Notes under the pieces: generated by a model
What the model saw: only the letters and a program-made list of their open reading frames with translations
The model's database searches: none
Told to the model about the DNA's origin: nothing
Assembly (NCBI GenBank): GCA_963748205.1
Contig: CAVVIB010000021.1
Coordinates: 62,001-126,000, forward strand
Direction of reading: 5' to 3'
DNA from: JAIBJN01 sp963748205
GTDB taxonomy: Bacteria; Actinomycetota; Thermoleophilia; Gaiellales; Gaiellaceae
DNA: 64,000 nt
Shown here: positions 8,899 to 16,921 of the stretch, in pieces
How the letters are laid out: the number at the start of each line of letters is the position of its first letter
How positions within the stretch are numbered: position 1 is the first letter of the stretch
Made by a program: the position numbers and the translations under genes

Positions 8899-10677
8899 GT
8901 GGCAGAGAACCACCCCTATGTGCGCACGTTCTTCCGGCTGCTCGGCTTTCTCCGGCCGTATCGCTGGTCCCTGGCCGTATCCGTCGTGCTTGCGATCGGC
9001 TCGCAGGCCGCCGCGGTCGCCATCGCGTTCCTGACCGGTGACGCTCTCGGGAGCGCGGTCAACTCGAACAACCGGAACGAGCTCTGGCTGATCGCGGGGG
9101 CCATCCTCGTGGTCGGCTTCGTGCGGGCGCTCTTCATGGTCGGGCGCCGCCTCATCTCGGGCCGCCAGGCGCTCGGGGTCGAGTACGACATGCGCGACGC
9201 GGTGTACGCGAAGCTCCTGCGCCTTTCGTTCGGCTTCTACGACCGCCACCAGACCGGGCAGCTGATGTCGAGGGCGACGGTGGACCTCCAGTCCGTACGG
9301 TTCTTCCTCGGCTACGGCCTCATCTTCTTCTTCCAGCACGTGCTCACGATCGTGGGCGTCTCGATCGTGCTCTTCATCGTGGACTGGCAGCTGGCGCTTG
9401 CCGCGACGGCGTTCACGCCGGTGCTGATCTTCCTCGCGTATCGCTACTCGAGCGTCTCACACCCGGTGCTCCGTGACGTCCAGCAGAAGATGGCCGACGT
9501 CGCGACGGTCGCCGAGGAGAACATCGTCGGCGTCCACGTCGTCAAGTCCTTCGCGCAGGAGCGCAACGAGTCCGCGAAGTTCGGCGCCCGCACCGAGGGC
9601 GTCTTCAGCCGCTCGATCGATGCGAACCGGCAGCGGGCGCTCTACGTGCCGCTCCTCTCGTTCCTGCCGCTCGTCGCCCAGGCGACCGTCCTCCTCTACG
9701 GCGGCCGGATGGTGGCGAACGGCTCGCTCGGGCTCGACGACTTCTTCGCCTTCAACGTGCTCGTCCTCATGCTCGTGATGCCGCTGCGGATGCTCGGCAT
9801 GTGGATCGGCCAGGCGCAGCGCGCGACCGCGTCGGGCGAGCGGATCTTCGAGGTGATCGACGAGGCGGAGGACGTGACCGACAAGCCGGATGCAGGCGAC
9901 CTGCCGCCCGGCGACGGGCGCATCGTCTTCGAGCATGCGGGCTTCGAGTACACGCCGGACCGCCCGGTGCTGGACGGCATCGACCTCGAGGTCGAGCCCG
10001 GCCGCACCATTGCGCTCATCGGACACACCGGCTCGGGGAAGACGACCCTCGCCTCCCTCGTCCCGCGCTTCTACGACGTGTCCGCCGGCCGCGTGACCAT
10101 CGACGGCGCCGACGTCCGCGACGTCAAGCTCGCCTCGCTGCGCCGCTCGATCGGCATCGTCGCGCAGGACCCCTTCCTCTTCTCGGCGAGCGTGCGCGAG
10201 AACATCACGTTCGGGGCGCCCGACGCGACCGACGAGGACGTCGTCCGCGCCGCCCGGCTCGCGCAGGCGCACGAGTTCATCGAGGAGCTGCCGGACGGCT
10301 ACGAGACCGTGATCGGCGAGCGCGGCATCACGCTCTCGGGCGGGCAGCGCCAGCGGGTCGCGATCGCGCGGGCGCTCATCCTCGACCCGAGGATCCTGAT
10401 CCTCGACGACGCGACCGCGTCCGTCGACGCGACCACCGAGGCGCGCATCCGGCTCGGGCTGCGCGAGGCGATGAAGGGCCGGACGACGCTGATCGTCGCC
10501 CACCGGCTCTCGACGATCGCGCTCGCCGACGAGCTCGTCGTGCTGGACGGCGGCCGCGTCGCGGCCCGGGGGACGCAGGAGGAGCTCCTGGAGACGAGCC
10601 CCGTCTTCCGCGAGATCTACGAGCACGGGCTGCTGGAGCGCGAGTTCTCCGAGCGCGTGGAGGCGGCCGGGGCATGA
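8899..10677 (+). CDS. ABC exporter half-transporter A (degenerate Walker B)
   Basis: 592 aa: type-1 exporter membrane domain with six helices (about residues 15-310) fused to an ATPase. Walker A GHTGSGKT is at 375-382 and signature LSGGQRQR begins at 479. Walker B reads ILILDDATASVD, with Asp504 where the catalytic Glu normally stands. This E-to-D change is typical of the non-catalytic half of heterodimeric exporters such as TM287/288. The partner gene follows after 184 bp and carries the complementary change in its signature motif. Probably exports lipids, drugs or peptides; substrate not predictable. GTG start without a clear Shine-Dalgarno. Confidence 0.93.
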   Translation: MAENHPYVRTFFRLLGFLRPYRWSLAVSVVLAIGSQAAAVAIAFLTGDALGSAVNSNNRNELWLIAGAILVVGFVRALFMVGRRLISGRQALGVEYDMRDAVYAKLLRLSFGFYDRHQTGQLMSRATVDLQSVRFFLGYGLIFFFQHVLTIVGVSIVLFIVDWQLALAATAFTPVLIFLAYRYSSVSHPVLRDVQQKMADVATVAEENIVGVHVVKSFAQERNESAKFGARTEGVFSRSIDANRQRALYVPLLSFLPLVAQATVLLYGGRMVANGSLGLDDFFAFNVLVLMLVMPLRMLGMWIGQAQRATASGERIFEVIDEAEDVTDKPDAGDLPPGDGRIVFEHAGFEYTPDRPVLDGIDLEVEPGRTIALIGHTGSGKTTLASLVPRFYDVSAGRVTIDGADVRDVKLASLRRSIGIVAQDPFLFSASVRENITFGAPDATDEDVVRAARLAQAHEFIEELPDGYETVIGERGITLSGGQRQRVAIARALILDPRILILDDATASVDATTEARIRLGLREAMKGRTTLIVAHRLSTIALADELVVLDGGRVAARGTQEELLETSPVFREIYEHGLLEREFSERVEAAGA

Positions 10678-10734
10678 GCGTCTTCGCCCGTCACAGTCTC
10701 GGCACGCTCCGGGCGCCCACGCGTGCGTCTTTCG

Positions 10735-10850
10735 GCGTTAGGCTCGAGCCATCGGGTCGGGGAGGTGGGTCTCCCGTTCACGACGCGCGCGCGCGTGGAG
10801 AACGGAGCAACCCTGCCCGCTGCTGGGCTCACCCCGCCCGCGTCGACCAC
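10735..10850 (+). promoter_or_regulatory. candidate structured RNA leader between the two ABC exporter genes
   Basis: The 184-bp gap contains a TAGGCT hexamer (10739-10744), the same -10-like word seen before other genes here. A strong fold follows: GGGT then CCGTTCAC pairs with GTG..GAACGG and ACCC (about 10767-10811), and a C-rich segment TGCCCGCTGCTGGGC comes just after. A GGAGG at 10849-10853 precedes the GTG of the second gene. The arrangement resembles a riboswitch or attenuator leader, but it matches no class I can name. Confidence 0.35.
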
Positions 10851-10861
10851 GGAGGCCTGCG

Positions 10862-12664
10862 GTGAGGGTCTGGCAGGCGGGCTCCCACCTGACGATGCAG
10901 CGCGGCGCCGAGGTGAACGACTGGTCCTGGGCGCGGACCGTGCGGCGGGTCTCGACGCTTGCGAAGCTCGCGGCGCCCTATCGCATGCGCACCGCGCTCG
11001 CGGTCGGGTCGCTCATCGCGGCCACGCTGACCGCGCTCGCGCCGCCGTTCCTCGCCAAGCTCGCCATCGACGACGGGATCAGCAAGGGCGACGTCGAGGC
11101 GCTCACGGTCATCGTCGCCCTGTTCGTCGCGGCCGGACTCGCCAACCTCGGGGCGAGCGCAGCCCAGACGTACTTCACCGGCTGGACAGGCGAGCGCATC
11201 CTCGCCGACCTGCGCAACACGCTCTTCGGGCACCTCCAGCGCCTCTCGCTCGGCTACTTCGAGCGGAACCGCGCAGGCGTCATCATCAGCCGGCTGACGA
11301 ACGACGTCGAGGCGCTCGACCAGCTCGTCACCGACGGGGTCACGAGCCTCTTCCAGAACAGCCTCCTGCTCGTCGGCTCCGCGATCATCCTCTTCTTCCT
11401 CGACTGGCGGCTCGCGCTCGCGGCGCTCGCGGTCTTCCCGCTCATGGCGCTGGCGACGAGGGCCTTCCGGGCCCGCTCGTCGCGCGCGTATCGCAGTGTC
11501 CGCGAGCGGCTCGGGCTCGTGACCGCGACGCTCGCCGAGGACATCGCGGGCATGCGCGTCGTGCAGTCGTTCACGCGCGAGCCCGCGAACCAGCGCCAGT
11601 TCCGCTCCGTCAACAACGACTACCGCGAGTCGAACCAGGAGACGGTGATCCTGAACGGGCTCTACTTCCCGTTCGTCGACTTCCTCTCGGCGGTCGCGAC
11701 CGCAACGGTGCTCGGCTTCGGCGGCTGGCTCGCCTTCGAGGATCAGGTCACGGTCGGAACGCTCTTCGCGTTCCTCCTCTACCTCTCGAACTTCTTCGAC
11801 CCGATCCAGCAGCTGTCGCAGCTCTACAACACGTTCCTCTCGGCCACGGCGGCGCTGGACAAGATCATGGACGTCATGGACGAGGAGCCGGAGGTCGTCG
11901 ACAGCCCCGACGCCCGGCCGCTGCCCATGATCGCGGGCGACGTCGCCTTCGAAGGGGTGCGCTTCGGCTACGGCGACGGGCCCGAGATCCTGCACGGGAT
12001 CGACCTGGCCGTCCCCGCCGGGACGACCGTCGCGCTCGTCGGCCACACCGGCGCCGGCAAATCGACCATCGCCAAGCTGCTCGCCCGCTTCTACGACCCG
12101 CGCGAGGGCCGACTCACGATCGACGGCCACGACCTTCGCGACGTCACGCAGGAGAGCCTCCGCGGCCAGCTCGGGATCGTCCCGCAGGAAGGCTTCCTCT
12201 TCGCCGGGACCGTTCGCGAGAACATCGCCTTCGGTCGCCCGGGCGCCACCGACGAGGAGATCGCGGCGGCCGCCCGCGCGGTAGGCGCCGAGGACTTCAT
12301 CCTCCAGCTCGAGGACGGCTACGACACCCAGGTCGCCGAGCGCGGCAGCCGGCTGTCCCTCGGGCAGCGCCAGCTCGTCGCGTTCGCCCGGGCGCTGCTC
12401 GCCGACCCGCGGATCCTGATCCTCGACGAGGCGACCTCGAGCGTGGACATCGGGACCGAGCGGCGCATCGAGGAGGCGCTCCGCCGGCTCCTGGCAGGAC
12501 GGACGGCGTTCATCATCGCCCACCGGCTCTCGACGATCCGCGGCGCCGACCTCATCGTCGTCCTCGAGCACGGCTGCGTCGTCGAGCTCGGAACGCACGA
12601 CGAGCTCGTCGCGCTCGGAGGGCGGTACCGCTCGCTCTACGGCGACTGGGCCGCCGCGGCGTAG
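10862..12664 (+). CDS. ABC exporter half-transporter B (degenerate signature)
   Basis: 600 aa, type-1 exporter: about six membrane helices (residues about 35-330) followed by an ATPase with Walker A GHTGAGKS (394-401) and canonical Walker B ILDEATSSVD (Asp522-Glu523). The ABC signature reads LSLGQRQL (498-505) instead of LSGGQ. Paired with half-transporter A, this gives one normal ATP site (B Walker motifs plus A signature) and one degenerate site (A Walker B Asp plus B signature), the classic asymmetric heterodimer. GTG start, GGAGG 8 nt upstream. Confidence 0.93.
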   Translation: MRVWQAGSHLTMQRGAEVNDWSWARTVRRVSTLAKLAAPYRMRTALAVGSLIAATLTALAPPFLAKLAIDDGISKGDVEALTVIVALFVAAGLANLGASAAQTYFTGWTGERILADLRNTLFGHLQRLSLGYFERNRAGVIISRLTNDVEALDQLVTDGVTSLFQNSLLLVGSAIILFFLDWRLALAALAVFPLMALATRAFRARSSRAYRSVRERLGLVTATLAEDIAGMRVVQSFTREPANQRQFRSVNNDYRESNQETVILNGLYFPFVDFLSAVATATVLGFGGWLAFEDQVTVGTLFAFLLYLSNFFDPIQQLSQLYNTFLSATAALDKIMDVMDEEPEVVDSPDARPLPMIAGDVAFEGVRFGYGDGPEILHGIDLAVPAGTTVALVGHTGAGKSTIAKLLARFYDPREGRLTIDGHDLRDVTQESLRGQLGIVPQEGFLFAGTVRENIAFGRPGATDEEIAAAARAVGAEDFILQLEDGYDTQVAERGSRLSLGQRQLVAFARALLADPRILILDEATSSVDIGTERRIEEALRRLLAGRTAFIIAHRLSTIRGADLIVVLEHGCVVELGTHDELVALGGRYRSLYGDWAAAA

Positions 12665-12687
12665 GGTCGTTGTAGGCTCCGGTCGCG

Positions 12688-13569
12688 ATGGCCGAGCTCG
12701 ACCCGAAGACCGAGGACCGGATCGAAGACCCCGTTTCGCAGGAGGCCGAGCGCGAGACGCTGCTCACGCCCGCGCAGGCGGTTGCCCGGATGCGGATCAA
12801 GGTGCCGCCCCGCGCGAACAAGAAGCTCCGCACGCTCGTCGACCGCGTCAACGCCGACATGCAGCTCAAGGCGTGGTGGCATGTCGCCAACGTCAACGCG
12901 GTCAAGCGGCTCCAGATCAACGACCACTCCTGGGTGCACATCCAGATCGTCACCAACCTCGCGCTCAAGCTCCTGCGCCAGCTGGCCAAGAACGACGTGG
13001 AGCCGGGCATGGTCCGCGACTACGGAATGACCCAGGACGACGCCGAGATCGTCGTCGCGCTCGGCGCGTTCCTCCACTGCATCGGCATGGCCGTGCACCG
13101 GGAGCGCCACGAGGACTGGAGCCTCTTCCTCGCGGCGCCCAAGGTCGAGGAGCTGCTCGACGGCCTCTACGAGGAGCCGGAGCTGACCGTGGTCCAGTCC
13201 GAGGTGCTCCAGGCGATCACGAGCCACCGCGAGGACGGCCGGCCGCTCACGCTCGAGGCCGGCGTCATCCGGGTGGCGGACGCGCTGGACATGGCCGAGG
13301 GCCGCTCGCGCATCCCGTTCCAGCACGGCCGGGTCTCGATTCACTCCCTCTCCGCGGCGGCGATCGAAGGGGTCGAGATCAAGGACGGCGAGACGGCGCC
13401 CGTCCTGATCGAGATCACGATGAACAACTCGTCGGGCATCTACCAGGTCGACGAGCTGCTGAAGGGGAAGCTCCGCGGCTCCGGGCTCGAGCCGTACGTC
13501 GAGGTCGTCGCGCATATCGACACGGAGGCCGAGAAGAGCCTCATCCCGCGCTACAGGCTCGAGCTCTGA
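12688..13569 (+). CDS. HD-domain metal-dependent phosphohydrolase
   Basis: 293 aa. A His-rich central region carries the HD-type metal ligands: NDHSWVHIQIVTNLALKLL supplies the first histidines and LGAFLHCIGMAVHRERHED the second set, with HCIG where most members have HDIG. Later SHREDGRPLTLEAGVIRVAD and ADALDMAEGR fit the end of the fold. Such enzymes cleave phosphate esters of nucleotides or second messengers; substrate unknown. TAGGCT (12673-12678) ends 9 nt before the ATG. Follows the ABC exporter after 23 nt and precedes tRNA-Gln. Confidence 0.85.
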   Translation: MAELDPKTEDRIEDPVSQEAERETLLTPAQAVARMRIKVPPRANKKLRTLVDRVNADMQLKAWWHVANVNAVKRLQINDHSWVHIQIVTNLALKLLRQLAKNDVEPGMVRDYGMTQDDAEIVVALGAFLHCIGMAVHRERHEDWSLFLAAPKVEELLDGLYEEPELTVVQSEVLQAITSHREDGRPLTLEAGVIRVADALDMAEGRSRIPFQHGRVSIHSLSAAAIEGVEIKDGETAPVLIEITMNNSSGIYQVDELLKGKLRGSGLEPYVEVVAHIDTEAEKSLIPRYRLEL

Positions 13570-13612
13570 CGCCCGTCTCGGCGCGGTTGTGCGGCTACAA
13601 TGGCCGCGCTGT

Positions 13613-13683
13613 TGCGGGGTCGTCTAACGGTAGGACGCCCGGCTCTGGACCGGGTAGTCTAGGTTCGAATCCTAGCCCCGCAG
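13613..13683 (+). tRNA. tRNA-Gln (anticodon CTG)
   Basis: Cloverleaf visible: acceptor stem TGCGGGG/CCCCGCA, D-loop TCTAACGGTAGGA, anticodon stem CCCGG/CCGGG with loop CTCTGGA (anticodon CTG), and T-arm TAGGTTCGAATCCTA. Reads CAG glutamine codons. The 3' CCA is not encoded. A strong intrinsic terminator follows 10 nt downstream. Confidence 0.97.
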
Positions 13684-13693
13684 CCTTCCGAAA

Positions 13694-13715
13694 GCCCCGC
13701 TCAGGCGGGGTTTTT
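13694..13715 (+). terminator. intrinsic terminator after tRNA-Gln
   Basis: GCCCCGC-TCAG-GCGGGG followed by TTTTT (13711-13715): a six-pair GC stem with a U tract, 10 nt after the tRNA. It also marks the end of the convergent DUF1801 gene. Confidence 0.9.
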
Positions 13716-14170
13716 CACGTCGCGGAGGCGATGCCGCGACTGCGTTCGTACACCGCGATGAAGTCGTCGACCGACGTCCTCGCGATCGCCTCGCCGACCA
13801 CGTCGAGGGCGAGGTCTTCCAGCCGCCGGAAGCGGACGCAGCTCTTCCCCATGTCGAGCTTCTTGTCGGTCTCCGCCCAGCGCTCTCGAAACCACGTGCT
13901 CTCCCCGTCGTCGCCGTAGATGCCCATGAGGTACAGCGACAGGTGGCGCTTCTGGCTCGCCAGAGCGGCGACCCCGAGCGGCCGGCCGTTGTACGTCACC
14001 GGGTAGCGCTCGAGAGGGACGTAGTAGCCGATCATCCCGTACTGCATCCCCTCCTCGAAGCCGGCCGGGAGGTTGTCGAGGATGACCGCGCGGACCGCCT
14101 CGACGACCTCACGCCGGTCCTCGGGCAGCTCGGCGAGGTACGCCTCGACGGACTGCGCGTCGCTCTGCAT
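13715..14170 (-). CDS. DUF1801 (YdhG/Fra-like) protein
   Basis: 151 aa. Begins MQSDAQSVEAYLAELPEDRR, then VRAVILDNLPAGFEEGMQYGMIGYYVPLERYP, ALASQKRHLSLYL and MGKSCVRFRRLEDLALDVV, the conserved blocks of the DUF1801 fold (frataxin-like, biochemical role unknown). Cytoplasmic. TAGGCT (14180-14185) ends 9 nt before the ATG, the same word and spacing as the HD gene, so probably leaderless. Ends against the tRNA-Gln terminator. Confidence 0.88.
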   Translation of the reverse strand: MQSDAQSVEAYLAELPEDRREVVEAVRAVILDNLPAGFEEGMQYGMIGYYVPLERYPVTYNGRPLGVAALASQKRHLSLYLMGIYGDDGESTWFRERWAETDKKLDMGKSCVRFRRLEDLALDVVGEAIARTSVDDFIAVYERSRGIASAT

Positions 14171-14252
14171 CGCGCCGCGAGCCTAGCCGATGGTGCACGA
14201 CCCCACGGAAGCTGGGAGAATCGCGTCCCCAAGAGCCGAAGGAAGGAGAGAG

Positions 14253-14639
14253 ATGGGCACCCAGCTGCGGGGATGGCGCGCCTTCGCGGGCATCATGTTC
14301 TACCTCGTCGGAGCCTTCAACGTGATCGGAGGCCTCGCGGCGATCTTCAAGGACGAGTTCTTTCTCGCGAGCGCGAACCAGCTGCTGCTCGTGGACTACA
14401 CCGCCTGGGGCTGGTTCCTGCTGATCCTCGGAGTCGTCCAGCTCTTCGTCGGCTTCGGCGTCCTCAGGGACCTCAGCTGGGCGAAGGTCGTCGGCGTGCT
14501 CCTGTGCTTGCTCAGCGCGATGCTGCACATTGCGTTCCTCGTCGCCTTTCCGATCTTCGGCCTCCTGACGATCTCGCTCTCGATCGCGGTGGTCTACGGG
14601 CTCGTGGTGCCGAGCGACCCGAACGAACGACCCGTCTAG
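14253..14639 (+). CDS. small four-TM membrane protein (DUF7144-like)
   Basis: 128 aa with four hydrophobic segments, starting MGTQLRGWRAFAGIMFYLVG and containing FNVIGGLAAIF, YTAWGWFLLILGVVQLFVG and LLTISLSIAVVYGLVV. This matches a family of actinobacterial integral membrane proteins of unknown function. The start was chosen because GGAGAG lies 5 nt before ATG 14253, although the frame is open further upstream. The ZIP transporter follows after 9 nt, so the two are probably co-transcribed. Confidence 0.8.
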   Translation: MGTQLRGWRAFAGIMFYLVGAFNVIGGLAAIFKDEFFLASANQLLLVDYTAWGWFLLILGVVQLFVGFGVLRDLSWAKVVGVLLCLLSAMLHIAFLVAFPIFGLLTISLSIAVVYGLVVPSDPNERPV

Positions 14640-14648
14640 CGGCGGACG

Positions 14649-15377
14649 ATGGCCGCCGCCTTCGGCTGGGGCCTGCTCGCAGCGTCCTCGCTCCTGATCG
14701 GCGGGCTCCTCGTCCTGCGCGTGCGCATCGGCGACCGCGCGCTCGGGCTGATCATGGCCTTCGGCGCCGGCGTCCTGATCAGCGCGGTCGCCTACGAGCT
14801 CGTCGAAGAGGCCTTCTCGACGAGCAAGGGCGCGGGCGTCCCGGGCGGGCTTGCGGCCGGCGCGCTCGTCTTCTTCGTCGGGGACACGATCATCGACCGC
14901 ATGGGCGGCGAAGGCCGGAAGAGCATGGCCGGCGGCCACGAGGCCGGCACGGCCCTCGCGATCGTGCTCGGGATCGTCCTCGACGGCATCCCGGAGTCAG
15001 CCGTCATCGGCCTCACCATCCTCCAGGGCGGGACCGTCAGCGTGGCGATGCTCGTGGCCGTGTTCCTCTCCAACCTCCCGGAGGCGATCGCCGCCACGAC
15101 CGGTCTCCGCCTCTCGGGCTGGCGGACGCGCAACATCATCGGCCTCTGGCTCCTCGTGATGCTCGTCTCGGCGCTGGCCTCGCTCGCCGGCTACGGGCTC
15201 TTCGACTCCGCCTCGCCGGACGCCGTCGCGTTCGTCCTCTCGTTCGCGGCCGGGGCGATCCTGACGATGCTGGCCGACACGATGATGCCGGAGGCATTCG
15301 AGCGCGGCGGGAAGCTCGTCGGGCTTGCGACGACGCTCGGGTTCGGGCTCGCGTTCGCGATCTCGGCGCTCGAATAG
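14649..15377 (+). CDS. ZIP-family metal transporter
   Basis: 242 aa with about eight membrane segments. Helix 4 carries DGIPESAVIGL and helix 5 SNLPEAIAATTG, corresponding to the HNxPEG and EGxP metal-binding motifs of ZIP transporters (Zn2+, Fe2+, Mn2+ uptake). The usual His-Asn of helix 4 is replaced by Asp-Gly, so metal selectivity may differ. FGAGVLISAVAYELVEEAF is the typical early helix. Translation probably follows from the small membrane gene upstream. Confidence 0.88.
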   Translation: MAAAFGWGLLAASSLLIGGLLVLRVRIGDRALGLIMAFGAGVLISAVAYELVEEAFSTSKGAGVPGGLAAGALVFFVGDTIIDRMGGEGRKSMAGGHEAGTALAIVLGIVLDGIPESAVIGLTILQGGTVSVAMLVAVFLSNLPEAIAATTGLRLSGWRTRNIIGLWLLVMLVSALASLAGYGLFDSASPDAVAFVLSFAAGAILTMLADTMMPEAFERGGKLVGLATTLGFGLAFAISALE

Positions 15378-16031
15378 GCCGGACCAAAGATGACCCGCGC
15401 CGGAGCACGATGGCGGCCCTCTGTGTCGGCCGCGTAGAAGTGGCGCTCCCCGCGGGTCGCCACCAGTCTCCCGCTCCATTCGAAGCGCGTCAACCCGCGG
15501 GCGCGCTTCCCCCTTCGGGAGCACGCCGCGGCGCTCGAGGCGAACGATCCTGTGACTGTCGGGGTGAGCCAGGCGGCCCCGGCAGGGATGGGTCGCGTCG
15601 GGCCGTAACTCGCGACCCTTCCACCCGGGGGCGGGGGCCTCCAGCGCGGCGTCCGCCCCCACCGCGACTCCGAACTTTGGGCTAGGTAAACCCTCGACCC
15701 TGGCGCGTTGCCGCGCGGGTGCGCCGTGTGAGATAAGCGTCCGGTTCCCGGGCACCTTCGGGATTCGCCGCGTGAGGGGAGCACGGCGGAAGGACTCGGG
15801 CACGATAGGGAGGCTCGGCGTTCGGGCCGCAGGACGCCGGGCCTCCTTCTGCCCAGACTTTCGGGAACGTGCGCGCCACCCTTGAATTCTCATGCGTGAA
15901 TCCGCACAATCATGCGTGCGCACGAAGGCTTTCGGTCGTCTGTCGGAAGCGAGCGCAGGGAGAGAGGTCGGCGGCCCGGCCTCTCTCGCTACGAGGCCGA
16001 CGTTTCGACGATCGGCTACTCTGTCCCGCAC
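15378..16031 (+). other. 654-bp gap without a recognised gene; promoter-like and hairpin elements
   Basis: No frame here gives a convincing protein. At 15882-15910 a promoter-like pair, TTGAAT and CACAAT with a 17-bp spacer, is overlaid by a 9-bp direct repeat TCATGCGTG (15890-15898 and 15910-15918) spaced exactly 20 bp. A hairpin GAGAGAGG/CCTCTCTC lies at 15960-15987, just before tRNA-Glu. The promoter may drive the tRNA or a small RNA. Confidence 0.4.
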
Positions 16032-16104
16032 GGCGCATTCGTCTAGTGGCCTAGGACGCCGCCCTCTCACGGCGGTAGCACGGGTTCGAATCCCGTATGC
16101 GCCT
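16032..16104 (+). tRNA. tRNA-Glu (anticodon CTC)
   Basis: Acceptor stem GGCGCAT/ATGCGCC, D-loop TCTAGTGGCCTAGGA, anticodon stem CCGCC/GGCGG with loop CTCTCAC giving anticodon CTC, and T-arm ACGGGTTCGAATCCCGT. Reads GAG glutamate codons. CCA not encoded. Confidence 0.96.
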
Positions 16105-16209
16105 CTCTCCCCTGCGCCGACTCCCGCGAGCGCATCCATTCCTCTTGAATCGTTGGGCGACACCCGCGAAGATCGCGGTCGCTGTTTCTCGAGGAAAGGG
16201 GTCTTTTCT

Positions 16210-16905
16210 GTGAGCACGGATCAAAGGGCTGCGCGCGTTTTCGGCGTGCTCTTCCTCATCACGTTCATAACCTCCATCGCCGCGCTGGCTCTCTTCCAAT
16301 CAGTTCTCGACGACCCGGCCGGCTACATCGCCGGTGCCGGGAAGGACAACCAGATCTACCTCGGAGCCTTCTTGGAGTTCCTGCTCATCCTCGCGAACGT
16401 CGGAACGGCCGTCGTGCTCTACCCCATCGCGAAGCGGCAGAACAGGACTCTGGCCATCGGCTACGTCGCCGCTCGAATCATCGAGTGCGTCTTCCTCGCG
16501 GCCGGAATCATCTTTGTGCTCGGGGTCGTGAGCCTGCGCCAGGACTCTCCGGGCGCGGCTGACCTCGCCGTCTCGCTCGCGGCGCTCAAGGACTGGACGT
16601 TCCTGTTTGGCCCCGGCTTCGTCGTCCCCTTTGGGAACGGGCTGATCCTCGGCTACCTGATGTACACCTCCGGCCTCGTCCCGCGGTGGATGCCCTGGCT
16701 CGGACTGATCGGGGGGCCACTCCTCCTGATCGGGAACGTCGGCGTGCTCTTCGACGTGTGGGACCAAACCGGCGCGGTGAGCATCCTGGTGGTCCCCGAG
16801 TTCCTGTGGGAGCTCTTGCTCGGCATCTACGCGGCCGTCTGGGGATTCAGGAAGGCTTCCCCGATCCTCAGGGACGATCGGCGAACCGTCATGAAAACGT
16901 CCTGA
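16210..16905 (+). CDS. DUF4386-family membrane protein
   Basis: 231 aa, five to six hydrophobic helices. Begins MSTDQRAARVFGVLFLITF, continues with FLEFLLILANVGTAVVLYPI, ARIIECVFLAAGIIFVLG, FVVPFGNGLILGYLMYTSGL, and PRWMPWLGLIGGPLLLIGN; this order and wording are the DUF4386 pattern. Function unknown. GTG 16210 is chosen because AAAGGGG lies about 9 nt upstream. Codon use is less GC-biased than neighbours, so it may have been acquired. Convergent with the secreted gene across a short GC hairpin. Confidence 0.85.
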   Translation: MSTDQRAARVFGVLFLITFITSIAALALFQSVLDDPAGYIAGAGKDNQIYLGAFLEFLLILANVGTAVVLYPIAKRQNRTLAIGYVAARIIECVFLAAGIIFVLGVVSLRQDSPGAADLAVSLAALKDWTFLFGPGFVVPFGNGLILGYLMYTSGLVPRWMPWLGLIGGPLLLIGNVGVLFDVWDQTGAVSILVVPEFLWELLLGIYAAVWGFRKASPILRDDRRTVMKTS

Positions 16906-16906
16906 A

Positions 16907-16920
16907 GCCGCGGGCGCGGC
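16907..16920. terminator. short bidirectional hairpin between convergent genes
   Basis: GCCGCG-GG-CGCGGC, six perfect pairs but a 2-nt loop and no T run, in the 16 bp between the stops at 16905 and 16922. It could act as a weak bidirectional terminator. Confidence 0.35.
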
Positions 16921-16921
16921 G

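Noticed and set aside
14997..16217. A 406-codon minus-strand frame across the ZIP gene and the gap after it
   Set aside because: Composition is Arg/Pro/Gly-rich without domains and it runs antisense to ZIP and tRNA-Glu; treated as chance.
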